This document shows, in pieces, positions 51,174 to 59,939 of a stretch of DNA of 64,000 bases. Below the pieces are notes generated by a model. The model was not told where the DNA came from. It did not search any database and worked only from the letters and a program-made list of their open reading frames with translations. Within the stretch, counting starts at the first letter, position 1; each line of letters opens with the position of its first letter. The stretch covers positions 310,001-374,000 of the forward strand of contig NZ_JAHUXH010000002.1 in NCBI RefSeq assembly GCF_019219825.1. Reading direction: 5' to 3'. This DNA comes from Streptomyces sp. TRM70350. GTDB taxonomy: Bacteria; Actinomycetota; Actinomycetes; Streptomycetales; Streptomycetaceae. The position numbers and the translations under genes were made by a program.

Positions 51174-52109
51174 TCATCCGGAGCGCGGGCTCACGGGAGG
51201 CCTGCCGCCCACCTGTTCGACCGCTCGCGCCCCTGCCGCGCACCCCTCCGCCGCCGCTGCATCCGGCTCGGCGCCTGCCAGCAGTGCGGCGAGGAACGCC
51301 CCGGTGAACGCGTCTCCGGCGCCCGTCGTGTCCCGGGGCGTCGCCGGTACGGCGGGGACGCGGGCGCGTACGGTGCCCGACCGAGCCACCAGCGCACCGT
51401 CCGCGCCCTGCTTGGCCACGACCAGAGGGACATGGCGGCTCAGCTTCGCCGCCGCGTCGGCCCCGTCCGGCAACCCGGTGAGCAGGCGGGCCTCGTCCCG
51501 GCTGGGCAGCAGCACCGCCACGCCGTCGACGGCCGTGAGGAAACGGTCCACTCCCAGCTCCACCAGGAACCCGGCCGACGCCGGGTCCAGGCTCACCGGC
51601 ACCCCACGCGCGCGTGCCGTCGCCAGTGCCGCCGCCACCAGCGCCCGGCCCGGTGCGGAGAAGAGCAGGTAGCCGGACAGATGCAGCCACGCCACGCCGT
51701 CGAGCAGCGCGTCCGACCAGTCACCGGGATCGAGCCGCAACGAGGCGCCACTGTCGGTGAGGAACGTCCGCTCGGCCGCGGCACCCGTGTCCACCAGGCA
51801 GATCACCGTCCCGGTCGGCGCCCGCGGGTCGACCACCAGCTGGGCACGCACCCCCGCCGCGGCCAGCGCCCGCTCGTGCCACGCCACCGCGTCCGAGCCC
51901 ACCCGGCCGAGCAGCCGTACGTCCGCGCAGCCCCAATGGGCGGCCCAGCAGGCCACGTTGGCGCCCGCGCCACCGGGCAGCGTCCTGATCACGGCGGGCG
52001 TGTCGGTGCCCCCCGCGAGTGGCCCGCGGTGCCGGGCGACGACGTCCGTCACGACATCCCCGACGACCAGCAGGGCGCCGCTCGAAGAGCCGTGCCCCGG
52101 CCCGCTCAC
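51174..52109 (-). CDS. PfkB-family carbohydrate kinase (probable pseudouridine kinase)
   Basis: This 311-aa ribokinase-like enzyme has LLVVGDVVTDVVARHRGPL at the start, TLPGGAGANVACWAAHWG (PfkB signature 1 region), GRVGSDAVA and the catalytic DTTGAGDAFTGAFLAALL (signature 2, with the base Asp in GAGD). Start GTG 52109 overlaps the psuG stop (GTGA), so it is translationally coupled to it. That pairing makes pseudouridine the best substrate: kinase first, then PsuG splits pseudouridine 5'-phosphate. Confidence 0.88.
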   Translation of the reverse strand: MSGPGHGSSSGALLVVGDVVTDVVARHRGPLAGGTDTPAVIRTLPGGAGANVACWAAHWGCADVRLLGRVGSDAVAWHERALAAAGVRAQLVVDPRAPTGTVICLVDTGAAAERTFLTDSGASLRLDPGDWSDALLDGVAWLHLSGYLLFSAPGRALVAAALATARARGVPVSLDPASAGFLVELGVDRFLTAVDGVAVLLPSRDEARLLTGLPDGADAAAKLSRHVPLVVAKQGADGALVARSGTVRARVPAVPATPRDTTGAGDAFTGAFLAALLAGAEPDAAAAEGCAAGARAVEQVGGRPPVSPRSG

Positions 52110-53014
52110 GCCTCGGCCCAGGCCGCCGCGATCCGCGCCGCCAGCCGCACGTTGCCGCGCACCGCCGCCAGGTTGGCGCTCAGCGAGGCACCCTCGGTGT
52201 GCCGTACCAGATAGTCGAGCAGGAACGGCGTGACGGCCTGGCCGGTGATGCCCTCCGCCTCGCACGCGTGCAGCGCGTCGGCCAGCACGCGCGCGTGCAG
52301 CTCGGGATCCAGTTGCTCCGCCTCCGGCACCGGGTTGGCCACGACCAGTGCCGACTCCGGCCCGCCGAGCGCGTCCCGGGCCCGCATGACGTCGGCCACC
52401 TGCCGCGGGCTGTCCAGGGTCCAGTCCACGGGATGCCCGGAGTCCGAGAGGTAGAAGCCGGGGAAGCGGTCCGTGCCGTATCCGGCCACCGCCACGCCCA
52501 GCGTCTCCAGCCGCTGCAACGTCGCCGGTACGTCCAGGATCGACTTCACGCCCGCGCACACCACCGTGATCCGCGTGCGCGCCAGCAGACCCAGGTCGGC
52601 CGACTCGTCCTGCGTCACCGTCCACTGCCGGTGCACCCCGCCGAGTCCCCCCGTCGCGAACACCCGTACGCCCGCCAGCGCCGCCAGCAGCGCGGTCGCG
52701 GACACCGTGGTCGCCCCGCTCGCCCCGGCGGCCACCGCGAGCGGCAGATCACGGTGGCCCAGCTTGCGGATCCCGTCCTCGTTCGCGATCCGCTCCAGCT
52801 GCTCCTTGTCCAGGCCGACCCGGGGCTGCCCGTCCAGCACGGCGATCGTGGCCGGTACCGCGCCCTGCCGCCGTACCGCCTCCTCCAGCTCCAGCGCCAC
52901 CCGCAGATTGCGTGGACGCGGCAGCCCGTGCGCGATGATCGTGGACTCCAGGGCCACCACGGGCCGGCGCGCGTGGACCGCCTCCCGCACCTCTTCGGAC
53001 ACCACCAGCGTCAC
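52106..53014 (-). CDS. psuG: Pseudouridine-5'-phosphate glycosidase
   Basis: This 302-aa PsuG (IndA-type) protein starts at GTG 53014, seven bases after AGGAGG. Family hallmarks are VVALESTIIAHGLPRPRN, GAVPATIAVLDGQPRVGL, the catalytic Lys in RKLGHRDLP, ATTVSATALLAA, VFATGGLGGVHR and VCAGVKSILDVPATLQRLETLGV. It cleaves the C-C glycosidic bond of pseudouridine 5'-phosphate to uracil and ribose 5-phosphate. It forms an operon with the downstream PfkB kinase (GTGA overlap), a salvage route for RNA-derived pseudouridine. Confidence 0.95.
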   Translation of the reverse strand: MTLVVSEEVREAVHARRPVVALESTIIAHGLPRPRNLRVALELEEAVRRQGAVPATIAVLDGQPRVGLDKEQLERIANEDGIRKLGHRDLPLAVAAGASGATTVSATALLAALAGVRVFATGGLGGVHRQWTVTQDESADLGLLARTRITVVCAGVKSILDVPATLQRLETLGVAVAGYGTDRFPGFYLSDSGHPVDWTLDSPRQVADVMRARDALGGPESALVVANPVPEAEQLDPELHARVLADALHACEAEGITGQAVTPFLLDYLVRHTEGASLSANLAAVRGNVRLAARIAAAWAEA

Positions 53015-53112
53015 GCGCCTGCCTCCTGTCTTCCGGTCTTCCCTCATCTCTGGCGGGCGGCGTGCCCCGTCAAACACTTGCGGCACGTGCGGCACGACAC
53101 CAGCCTGGGGGC

Positions 53113-53541
53113 ATGACGGACAACACGACACGTCTCGACCACATCGTCCTCTGGGTACGGGACCCGGTCGCCGCCGCCGACTTCTACGAGAAGGCGGTCG
53201 GCCTGGAGCCGGTCAGGCTCACCGAGTTCGCCGCGGGACAGGTGCCCTTCCCCTCGGTACGCGTCAACGACGACACGATCATCGACCTGATGCCGCTCAC
53301 CGCGGCGGAGCGGATGACGATGCTCCCCGGTGCGGCGGACAGCTCCGGGCACCCCGTCAACCACGTCTGCCTCGCTCTGCCCGAGGACGACTTCGACACC
53401 CTGCGCGACCGACTCCAGGAACGCTCGGTCCCCATGACGGACATCGGCCACGACTCCTTCGGCGCCCGCGGCAACGCCCGGCGCAACTTCTACTTCCGTG
53501 ACCCGGACGGCAACCTCTTCGAGGCACGCCACTACGCCTGA
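53113..53541 (+). CDS. VOC-family (glyoxalase/dioxygenase fold) protein
   Basis: This 142-aa protein has the paired beta-alpha-beta modules of the vicinal-oxygen-chelate fold: LDHIVLWVRDPVAAADFYEKAVGLEPV, then NHVCLALPEDDFDTLRDRL and the final FYFRDPDGNLFEARHY. Metal-ligand candidates are His10 and the late Glu. The substrate is unknown. It is divergent from psuG (98 bp), and a perfect hairpin follows the stop. Confidence 0.9.
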   Translation: MTDNTTRLDHIVLWVRDPVAAADFYEKAVGLEPVRLTEFAAGQVPFPSVRVNDDTIIDLMPLTAAERMTMLPGAADSSGHPVNHVCLALPEDDFDTLRDRLQERSVPMTDIGHDSFGARGNARRNFYFRDPDGNLFEARHYA

Positions 53542-53577
53542 GGGAGGCACGCCAACCACGCCAGAGACGCACGCGCC

Positions 53578-53598
53578 GGGGCCCGCACGGTGGGCCCC
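53578..53598. terminator. Hairpin between VOC and ogt genes
   Basis: A perfect 7-bp stem GGGGCCC (53578-53584) / GGGCCCC (53592-53598) with a 7-nt loop lies between the convergent stops of the VOC and ogt genes. It can terminate both. Confidence 0.6.
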
Positions 53599-53606
53599 CT
53601 CCGGTC

Positions 53607-54161
53607 TCAGAACAGCGGCTCGGGCAGCACGCCCTCCAGCGCCAGCAGCTTCCGCTTGGTGTCCAGACCGCCGCCGAAGCCGCCGATGCCGCCGTCGCTC
53701 TCCACGACCCGGTGGCAGGGCACGACCACGGGCAGCGGGTTGGCGCCCATCGCCGCGCCCACCGCCTGGGCCGCGCCCGGCTGACCGACCCGGCCGGCCA
53801 GATCGCCGTACCCGACGACCGTGCCGTACGGCACGCCGGACGCCAGCTCGCGCAGGACCTCACGGTTGAAGCCGGAGATCAGCGACCAGTCCAGCGGCAA
53901 CTCGAAGTCGCGGCGCTCACCCGCGAAATAGGCCCGGACCTGACGTATCGCCTCGGCCAGCAGCGGGGAGCCGGGTGCCTCGACCGGCTCGGCGCCCAGC
54001 CGGGACGCCAGCCGGCCGAGCGCCTTGTCGCGCACCGGGTCCGTGGCGTGGAACACGACGTTGACCAGGCCCGCGCCGGTCGCGGCCAGCAGCAGCGGAC
54101 CGATGTCGCTGGCGACGACGGTCCACACGGCCTGCTGCTCGTACTGCCCATGGCTGTCCAT
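53607..54161 (-). CDS. ogt: Methylated-DNA--protein-cysteine methyltransferase
   Basis: This 184-aa suicide enzyme repairs O6-alkylguanine. The N-terminal domain is followed by FNREVLRELASGVPYGTVVGYGDLAGRVGQPGAAQAVGAAMGANPLPVVVPCHRVV, with the acceptor Cys149 in PCHRV and the DNA-binding helix before it. The start is ATG 54161. It is convergent with the VOC gene. A decayed IS110 element lies upstream and may have altered its promoter region (only ~130 bp remain before the hairpin at 54291). Confidence 0.95.
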   Translation of the reverse strand: MDSHGQYEQQAVWTVVASDIGPLLLAATGAGLVNVVFHATDPVRDKALGRLASRLGAEPVEAPGSPLLAEAIRQVRAYFAGERRDFELPLDWSLISGFNREVLRELASGVPYGTVVGYGDLAGRVGQPGAAQAVGAAMGANPLPVVVPCHRVVESDGGIGGFGGGLDTKRKLLALEGVLPEPLF

Positions 54162-54290
54162 GCGGCCACCGTACGACCCGCCACTGACATTGATACTCGT
54201 AGCGGCTTCCGGCGGTCGTGGCTCTGCCACTGACTGACGCCCTGCTGGGCTGTCTTCGCGTTGTTCTGTCCGACCGCCGGAGCTGGTTCT

Positions 54291-54318
54291 CATGGCTCCG
54301 GCCGGGCGGAGCCATGAC
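54291..54318. terminator. Strong hairpin at the left of the IS110 element
   Basis: An 11-bp perfect stem TCATGGCTCCG / CGGAGCCATGA with a 6-nt GC loop lies about 90 bp before the transposase start. It may shield the transposase from outside transcription, or may mark a structure near the left end of the element. Confidence 0.6.
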
Positions 54319-54405
54319 CTGATAGGAGTTGGTCAGAAGCCCCTTCAATGTCCTGTCTGAGCCACCCGGTCGACGCCACCTCCAGCTAGGAAGGCGTTCA
54401 CCAGC

Positions 54406-55623
54406 ATGGCAGCACAGGCCCCGGAAGACACCACGGGCACTGGCCAGAAGGTGTCCACAGGTGTCGACTCCCACACCGACACCCTTCATGTCGCGGTCAT
54501 CAGCGACAACGGCGGCCACCTCGCCGACGCCGAGTCCGCCACCACCTCCGCCGGATACGCCGCCGCGCTGGCCTTCGTCGACGCCCACGGGCACGTGAGG
54601 GCGACCGGTGTGGAGGGCACATCCTCCTACGGGGCAGGCTTCACTCGTGCCGCCCGCTCGCACGGGCACCGGGTCACCGAGGTCAACCGGCCGGATCGGG
54701 CCGAACGCCGCCGCATCGGCAAGTCCGACCCCATCGACGCCTACGCCGCAGCCCGCGCCGCCCTGTCCGGGCGGGCCTCCAGCGCGCCGAAGGACGACAC
54801 CGTCACCGGCATACGCGCCCTGCACAACGCCGCCCGCTCCACGGTGAAGACCCGGACCGCCGCGCTCAACCAGATCGGCAGCATCCTCGTCTGTGCCCCC
54901 GAGGCCATCCACGCCAAGTACGGTCCGCTGAAATCGACGGACCGTGCAGATGCCCTTGCCCGTCTGCGGCCGGCCGCAGACGCCGTCCACACGGCAGTCC
55001 TGACCGCGCTGAAGACCCTTGCCCGGCGCGTCAGAGAGCTGACCGCCGGGCATGAAGCCCTCAAGGCCCTGGACACCGCGGTCACCGCCGACAACCCCGG
55101 CCTACGAGCCGCTCACGGAGTCGGCCCGACACCGCCGCACAACTGCTGATCACGGCAGGCGGCAACCCCGACCGCATGCGGACCGAGGCATCCTTCGCCA
55201 CACTGTGCGGAGCTGCCCCGGTGCCGGCTTCCAGCGGGAGAACCAGCCGCCACCGCCTCTCCCGGGGCGGCGACCGGGCCGCCAACGCCGCCCTCTACCG
55301 CATCGCCCTGGTCCGCATGGGCAGCGATCCCCGCACGCGCGGGTACGCCGCACGCCAGACCGCCGCCGGACGCACGAAGTAAGGAGATCGTCCGGCTGCT
55401 GAAACGAGCCATCGCCCGTGAGGTCTTCCGCTGCCTGACCACCACGGTCCACGTTCCTGAGATCGCCGACCTGCGTCCCCTGCGGCTGTCCAAGAACATC
55501 ACCCTCACCGCCGCCGCACGACACCTCGGCGTCTGGCCGACCAGAATCTCCGACATCGAACGCGGAACCCGCCGACTCGACGACCTCGCCCACGCCTACC
55601 GCAACTGGCTCCAAACTGCTTGA
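54406..55623 (+). pseudogene. IS110 transposase with C-terminal HTH, two frameshifts
   Basis: The first frame (54406-55149) encodes the DEDD RuvC-like domain of IS110 transposases: STGVDSHTDTLHVAV with the first Asp, EGTSSYGAG, RPDRAERRRIGKSDPIDAYAAARAAL. Around 55120-55135 the frame shifts. The Transposase_20 part then continues (LLITAGGNPDRMRTEASFATLCGAAPVPASSGRT, HRLSRGGDRAANAALYRIALVRM) to a TAA near 55380. One extra base there (AAGTAAGGAG in place of AAGAAGGAG) separates it from KRAIAREVF. The last ~60 residues, LRPLRLSKNITLTAAARHLGVWPTRISDIERG, form an XRE-like helix-turn-helix found at the end of some actinobacterial IS110 transposases. Two indels make the gene inactive unless they are sequencing errors. 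Confidence 0.88.
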
Positions 55624-55668
55624 CCAGCAATAGGAGCATCAACGCCCCTCCGAACCGGCGCCGGAACG

Positions 55669-55890
55669 TCACTGCCCGCCCAGCGCGTCCCGGACGGCAT
55701 CGGGCTTGTTGGTGATGACGCCGTCGACGCCGTACCCGGCGACCTTGCGGGCGGTGGCCGCGTCGTCGACGGTCCGGGTGAAGACCTCCAGCGGCCTGCC
55801 GTGCGCACCGATGACCCCGCGCGGGCGTCGGCACGCACCTGCTCCACGGTGTTCTCGGCCCCGGCGTCGGAGGGGGACAGGATGGACACA
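55669..55890 (-). pseudogene. C-terminal remnant of glycerophosphodiester phosphodiesterase
   Basis: The stop-proximal part reads GRPLEVFTRTVDDAATARKVAGYGVDGVITNKPDAVRDAL, the unmistakable end of a GDPD (TIM-barrel last strands). One base deletion near 55815 separates it from LSPSDAGAENTVEQVRADARAG in the neighbouring frame. The N-terminal ~200 residues with the catalytic His and Glu are missing. In Streptomyces coelicolor, as I recall, a GlpQ-type gene lies between ogt and the uvrB block; here only the tail survives beside the IS110 element. Confidence 0.75.
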
Positions 55891-56084
55891 GATCGAATGG
55901 AGTTGCCCGAGACCGCTCACGGGTGCGGCACAACTGGGGCAGAGGCGTGTTTCTTTGCCGGAAAGTCGTTCGACCATCCGGTGCGAGTCATACTCTCTGC
56001 CTCAACCCTGACCGCTCGGGCGGTCCTGGGAGGGGAGCATTTCACGGAATTCCGGGACGGAATGGGGCGGAAGGGCAGCCGCGC

Positions 56085-56951
56085 ATGCAGGGCACGGTCG
56101 ATGGATTCAGTTACGGCCTCGTCACACCGCTGGTGGCCTATGCCATGGCCTGCCTCGGCGGTGCCCTCGGCCTGCGCTGCACCACCAGATCCCTGCTCGT
56201 GGCCGGCTCCTGGCGCCCCGGCTGGCTCGCCCTGGGCTCCATGGCGATCGGCTCCGGCATCTGGACCATGCACTTCGTCGCGATGATGGGGTTCACGGTC
56301 CACGAGGCCCCGATCCACTACGACAAGCCCATGACGTACGCCAGTCTGGGCGTCGCCATCCTGATGGTGGGCATCGGGATCTTCATCGTCGGCTACCGCG
56401 GCGCGTCCGGCACGGCCCTGTTCACCGGCGGCACCATCACCGGCCTCGGCATCGCGTCCATGCACTACCTGGGCATGGCCGGCATACGGCTGAACGGAAA
56501 GCTGGAGTACAACACACTCACCGTCGCCGCCTCCGTCCTCATAGCCATGGTCGCCGCCACCGCCGCCCTGTGGGCGGCCGGACAGGTCAGAGGGTTCCTG
56601 TGGAGCGTGGGCGCCAGCCTCGTCATGGGACTCGCGGTCAGCGGCATGCACTACACGGGCATGGCCGCCCTCCGCGTCCACCTGCACAGCACCGCCGACC
56701 CCGCCACGGGCGACTCGCCCGCCGCGCTGCTCGCCCCCATGCTGATCGGCCCGCTCGCCTTGCTGCTCCTCGCGGCCGTCGTCGTCCTGTTCGACCCGCT
56801 GATGGTCATGGGCAGGCCCGCCCACCCCCGCCCCGAGCCCAAACCCGGCGTCCCCGCCCACGCGCCGCTGCCGCATCCCACCCGCCGACTCGCGCTCCGC
56901 ACCCGTCGGCACCCGGCCCGCAGTGGCTACCGCACCCCGCAGAACCGCTGA
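56085..56951 (+). CDS. MHYT-domain integral membrane sensor
   Basis: This 288-aa protein has seven predicted helices and the diagnostic motifs [17 protein letters not shown] and MHYTGMAA. These are predicted to bind copper and sense oxygen, NO or CO. No GGDEF, EAL or kinase domain is attached; the C-terminal ~50 residues are a basic, Pro-rich cytoplasmic tail. Start ATG 56085 begins [11 protein letters not shown]. It precedes uvrB by 40 bp on the same strand, so shared transcription is possible. Confidence 0.92.
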   Translation: MQGTVDGFSYGLVTPLVAYAMACLGGALGLRCTTRSLLVAGSWRPGWLALGSMAIGSGIWTMHFVAMMGFTVHEAPIHYDKPMTYASLGVAILMVGIGIFIVGYRGASGTALFTGGTITGLGIASMHYLGMAGIRLNGKLEYNTLTVAASVLIAMVAATAALWAAGQVRGFLWSVGASLVMGLAVSGMHYTGMAALRVHLHSTADPATGDSPAALLAPMLIGPLALLLLAAVVVLFDPLMVMGRPAHPRPEPKPGVPAHAPLPHPTRRLALRTRRHPARSGYRTPQNR

Positions 56952-56991
56952 TCGGAGCCCGTTGTCAGTGCGGGGTCGTACGGTGGATTCC

Positions 56992-59142
56992 ATGCGGCCC
57001 GTTTCCAACATCGAACGCACGGTGGCGCCCTTCGAGGTCGTCAGCCCCTACCAGCCGAGCGGCGACCAGCCGACGGCCATCGCCGATCTCGCCCGGCGCA
57101 TCGAAGCCGGCGAGAAGGACGTCGTGCTCCTCGGCGCGACCGGCACCGGCAAGTCCGCCACCACCGCGTGGATGATCGAGAAGCTCCAGCGCCCCACCCT
57201 GGTGATGGCGCCGAACAAGACGCTGGCCGCCCAGCTGGCGAACGAGTTCCGCGAGCTGCTGCCGAACAACGCGGTCGAGTACTTCGTCTCGTACTACGAC
57301 TACTACCAGCCCGAGGCCTACGTGCCGCAGTCGGACACCTACATCGAGAAGGACTCCTCGATCAACGAGGAGGTCGAGCGCCTGCGCCACTCGGCGACCA
57401 ACTCGCTGCTCACCCGCCGCGACGTCGTCGTGGTCGCCTCGGTGTCCTGCATCTACGGCCTCGGTACGCCGCAGGAGTACGTCGACCGCATGGTCCCGCT
57501 CCGCGTCGGCGACGAGATCGACCGCGACCAGCTGCTGCGCCGCTTCGTCGACATTCAGTACACGCGCAACGACATGGCCTTCACCCGGGGCACCTTCCGG
57601 GTCCGCGGCGACACCATCGAGATCTTCCCGGTCTACGAGGAGCTGGCCGTCCGCATCGAGATGTTCGGTGACGAGATCGAGGCGCTGTCCACCCTGCACC
57701 CGATCACCGGCGAGATCGTCAGCGACGACCAGCAGCTGTACGTCTTCCCGGCCTCCCACTACGTCGCGGGCCCCGAGCGCATGGAGCGGGCCATCAACGA
57801 CATCGAGAAGGAGCTCGGGGAGCGGCTCGCCGAGCTGGAGAAACAGGGCAAGCTCCTGGAGGCCCAGCGACTGCGGATGCGGACGACGTACGACATCGAG
57901 ATGCTCCGCCAGATCGGCACCTGCTCCGGCGTGGAGAACTACTCGATGCACTTCGACGGCCGCCTGCCCGGCTCCCCGCCGAACACGCTGCTGGACTACT
58001 TCCCCGAGGACTTCCTCCTCGTCATCGACGAGTCGCACGTCACCGTGCCGCAGATCGGCGCCATGTACGAGGGCGACGCCTCCCGCAAGCGCACGCTCGT
58101 GGAGCACGGGTTCCGGCTGCCCTCGGCCCTCGACAACCGCCCGCTGAAGTGGGAGGAGTTCCAGGAGCGCATCGGCCAGAGCGTCTACCTGTCGGCCACC
58201 CCGGGCCAGTACGAGCTGTCCCGCTCCGACGGCGTCGTCGAGCAGATCATCCGGCCCACCGGCCTGGTCGACCCGGAGGTCGTGGTCAAGCCCACCGAGG
58301 GCCAGATCGACGACCTGGTGCACGAGATCCGCACACGCGTGGAGAAGGACGAGCGCGTCCTGGTCACCACGCTGACCAAGAAGATGGCCGAGGACCTCAC
58401 CGACTACTTCCTGGAGCTCGGCATCCAGGTCCGCTATCTGCACAGCGACGTCGACACGCTGCGCCGCGTCGAGCTGCTGCGGGAACTGCGCTCCGGCGAG
58501 TTCGACGTCCTGGTCGGCATCAACCTCCTCAGGGAGGGCCTCGACCTGCCCGAAGTCTCCCTGGTGGCGATCCTCGACGCCGACAAGGAGGGCTTCCTGC
58601 GCTCCGGCACCTCGCTGATCCAGACCATCGGCCGCGCGGCGCGCAACGTCTCCGGCCAGGTCCACATGTACGCCGACAAGATCACCCCGGCGATGGAGAA
58701 GGCCATCGAGGAGACCAACCGCCGCCGGGAGAAGCAGATCGCGTACAACACGGCGAACGGCGTCGACCCCCAGCCACTGCGCAAGAAGATCAACGACATC
58801 GTCGCGCAGATCGCGCGCGAGGACGTCGACACCGAGCAGCTGCTCGGCACGGGCTATCGCCAGTCCCGCAAGGACGGCCGCGGGACGAGGGCCCCCGTGC
58901 CCTCCCTGAAGGATCACGCGGTCAAGGACGTGAAGCCCACCAAGCGCGCCAAGGCCAAGGCCAAGGAGACCGTGCCGACCGACCGCCCGGCCGCGGAACT
59001 CGCCGGGCAGATCGAGGAGCTGACGGAGCGTATGCGCGCCGCCGCCGCGGACCTGCAGTTCGAGATCGCGGCACGGCTGCGCGACGAGGTGTCCGAGATG
59101 AAGAAGGAACTGCGCCAGATGAAGGAGGCAGGCCTGGCCTGA
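56992..59142 (+). CDS. uvrB: Excinuclease ABC subunit B
   Basis: This 716-aa UvrB of nucleotide-excision repair has Walker A GATGTGKS (48-55), the beta-hairpin [12 protein letters not shown] that inserts into damaged DNA, the DEAD-like DESH motif and the helicase C motifs ([37 protein letters not shown]). The C-terminal UVR domain ([26 protein letters not shown]) binds UvrC. Start ATG 56992 begins [24 protein letters not shown]. It loads at lesions with UvrA and recruits UvrC. Confidence 0.98.
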   Translation: MRPVSNIERTVAPFEVVSPYQPSGDQPTAIADLARRIEAGEKDVVLLGATGTGKSATTAWMIEKLQRPTLVMAPNKTLAAQLANEFRELLPNNAVEYFVSYYDYYQPEAYVPQSDTYIEKDSSINEEVERLRHSATNSLLTRRDVVVVASVSCIYGLGTPQEYVDRMVPLRVGDEIDRDQLLRRFVDIQYTRNDMAFTRGTFRVRGDTIEIFPVYEELAVRIEMFGDEIEALSTLHPITGEIVSDDQQLYVFPASHYVAGPERMERAINDIEKELGERLAELEKQGKLLEAQRLRMRTTYDIEMLRQIGTCSGVENYSMHFDGRLPGSPPNTLLDYFPEDFLLVIDESHVTVPQIGAMYEGDASRKRTLVEHGFRLPSALDNRPLKWEEFQERIGQSVYLSATPGQYELSRSDGVVEQIIRPTGLVDPEVVVKPTEGQIDDLVHEIRTRVEKDERVLVTTLTKKMAEDLTDYFLELGIQVRYLHSDVDTLRRVELLRELRSGEFDVLVGINLLREGLDLPEVSLVAILDADKEGFLRSGTSLIQTIGRAARNVSGQVHMYADKITPAMEKAIEETNRRREKQIAYNTANGVDPQPLRKKINDIVAQIAREDVDTEQLLGTGYRQSRKDGRGTRAPVPSLKDHAVKDVKPTKRAKAKAKETVPTDRPAAELAGQIEELTERMRAAAADLQFEIAARLRDEVSEMKKELRQMKEAGLA

Positions 59143-59302
59143 TGGATCGGCGGGACCGCTGTGACCTCGCCGCGAATGCGCTGTGTTGCAAGACCGACAC
59201 AAAGTGCGGACCGGAGTACGTCACTGTCAGTGCCCCTGCGTAGGGTGCTGGTCATCCGCGACTTCGCGGCAACAGGGGAATGCTAAAGAGGGGAATCAGC
59301 GC

Positions 59303-59881
59303 GTGACCGTCAACATGACCAAGGGGCAGGCCATCAGCCTGCAGAAGAACGACGGCGGCACCCTGACCGCGGTGCGCATGGGTCTCGGCTGGCAGGCGGC
59401 CCCCCGGCGCGGCCTGTTCGGCTCGCGCACCCGGGAGATCGACCTTGACGCCTCCGCCGTCCTGTTCGCGGACAAGCAGCCGGTCGACGTCGTGTTCTTC
59501 CGCCACCTGGTGAGCGACGACGGCTCGGTGCGCCACACCGGCGACAACCTCGTCGGCGGCGTCGGTCAGGGCGGCGACGACGAGGCGATCCTCGTCGACC
59601 TGCAGCGCCTCCCGGTCCACATCGACCAGATCGTCTTCACCGTGAACTCCTTCACGGGCCAGACGTTCCAGGAGGTGCAGAACGCCTTCTGCCGCATCGT
59701 CGACGAGACCAACGGCCAGGAACTCGCCCGCTACACGCTCGCCGGCGGCGGCGCCTACACGGCCCAGATCATGGCGAAGGTGCACCGCGCGGGCACGGGC
59801 TGGTCCATGACGGCCCTCGGCACCCCGGCCAACGGCCGCACCTTCCAGGACCTGATGCCGTCGATCCTGCCGCTCCTCTGA
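59303..59881 (+). CDS. TerD-family stress protein
   Basis: This 192-aa TerD-domain protein has MTKGQAISLQKNDGG at the start, DLDASAVLFADKQPVDVVFF, GDDEAILVDLQRLPVHIDQIVFTVN and DETNGQELARYTL. These include the acidic residues that bind Ca2+ in TerD/CABP proteins. GTG 59303 follows AAAGAGGGG; ATG 59315 is an alternative. It is the first of two Ter genes (58 bp to the next). The family is linked to tellurite and oxidative stress and to development in Streptomyces. Confidence 0.93.
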   Translation: MTVNMTKGQAISLQKNDGGTLTAVRMGLGWQAAPRRGLFGSRTREIDLDASAVLFADKQPVDVVFFRHLVSDDGSVRHTGDNLVGGVGQGGDDEAILVDLQRLPVHIDQIVFTVNSFTGQTFQEVQNAFCRIVDETNGQELARYTLAGGGAYTAQIMAKVHRAGTGWSMTALGTPANGRTFQDLMPSILPLL

Positions 59882-59939
59882 GACGGCGGACCCGGCGAGC
59901 GGCACACGACAACAACAGCCACACAGGGGGATTGAGGCG

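Larger units (their letters stand above)
54291..55640 (+). mobile_element. Decayed IS110-family element
   Basis: The region holds one broken IS110-type transposase gene. IS110 elements lack long terminal inverted repeats, so the ends are estimates: the left is placed at the hairpin (54291), the right just after the transposase stop (55623). It lies between ogt and a truncated glycerophosphodiesterase gene. No target duplication was found, as expected for this family. Confidence 0.7.
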
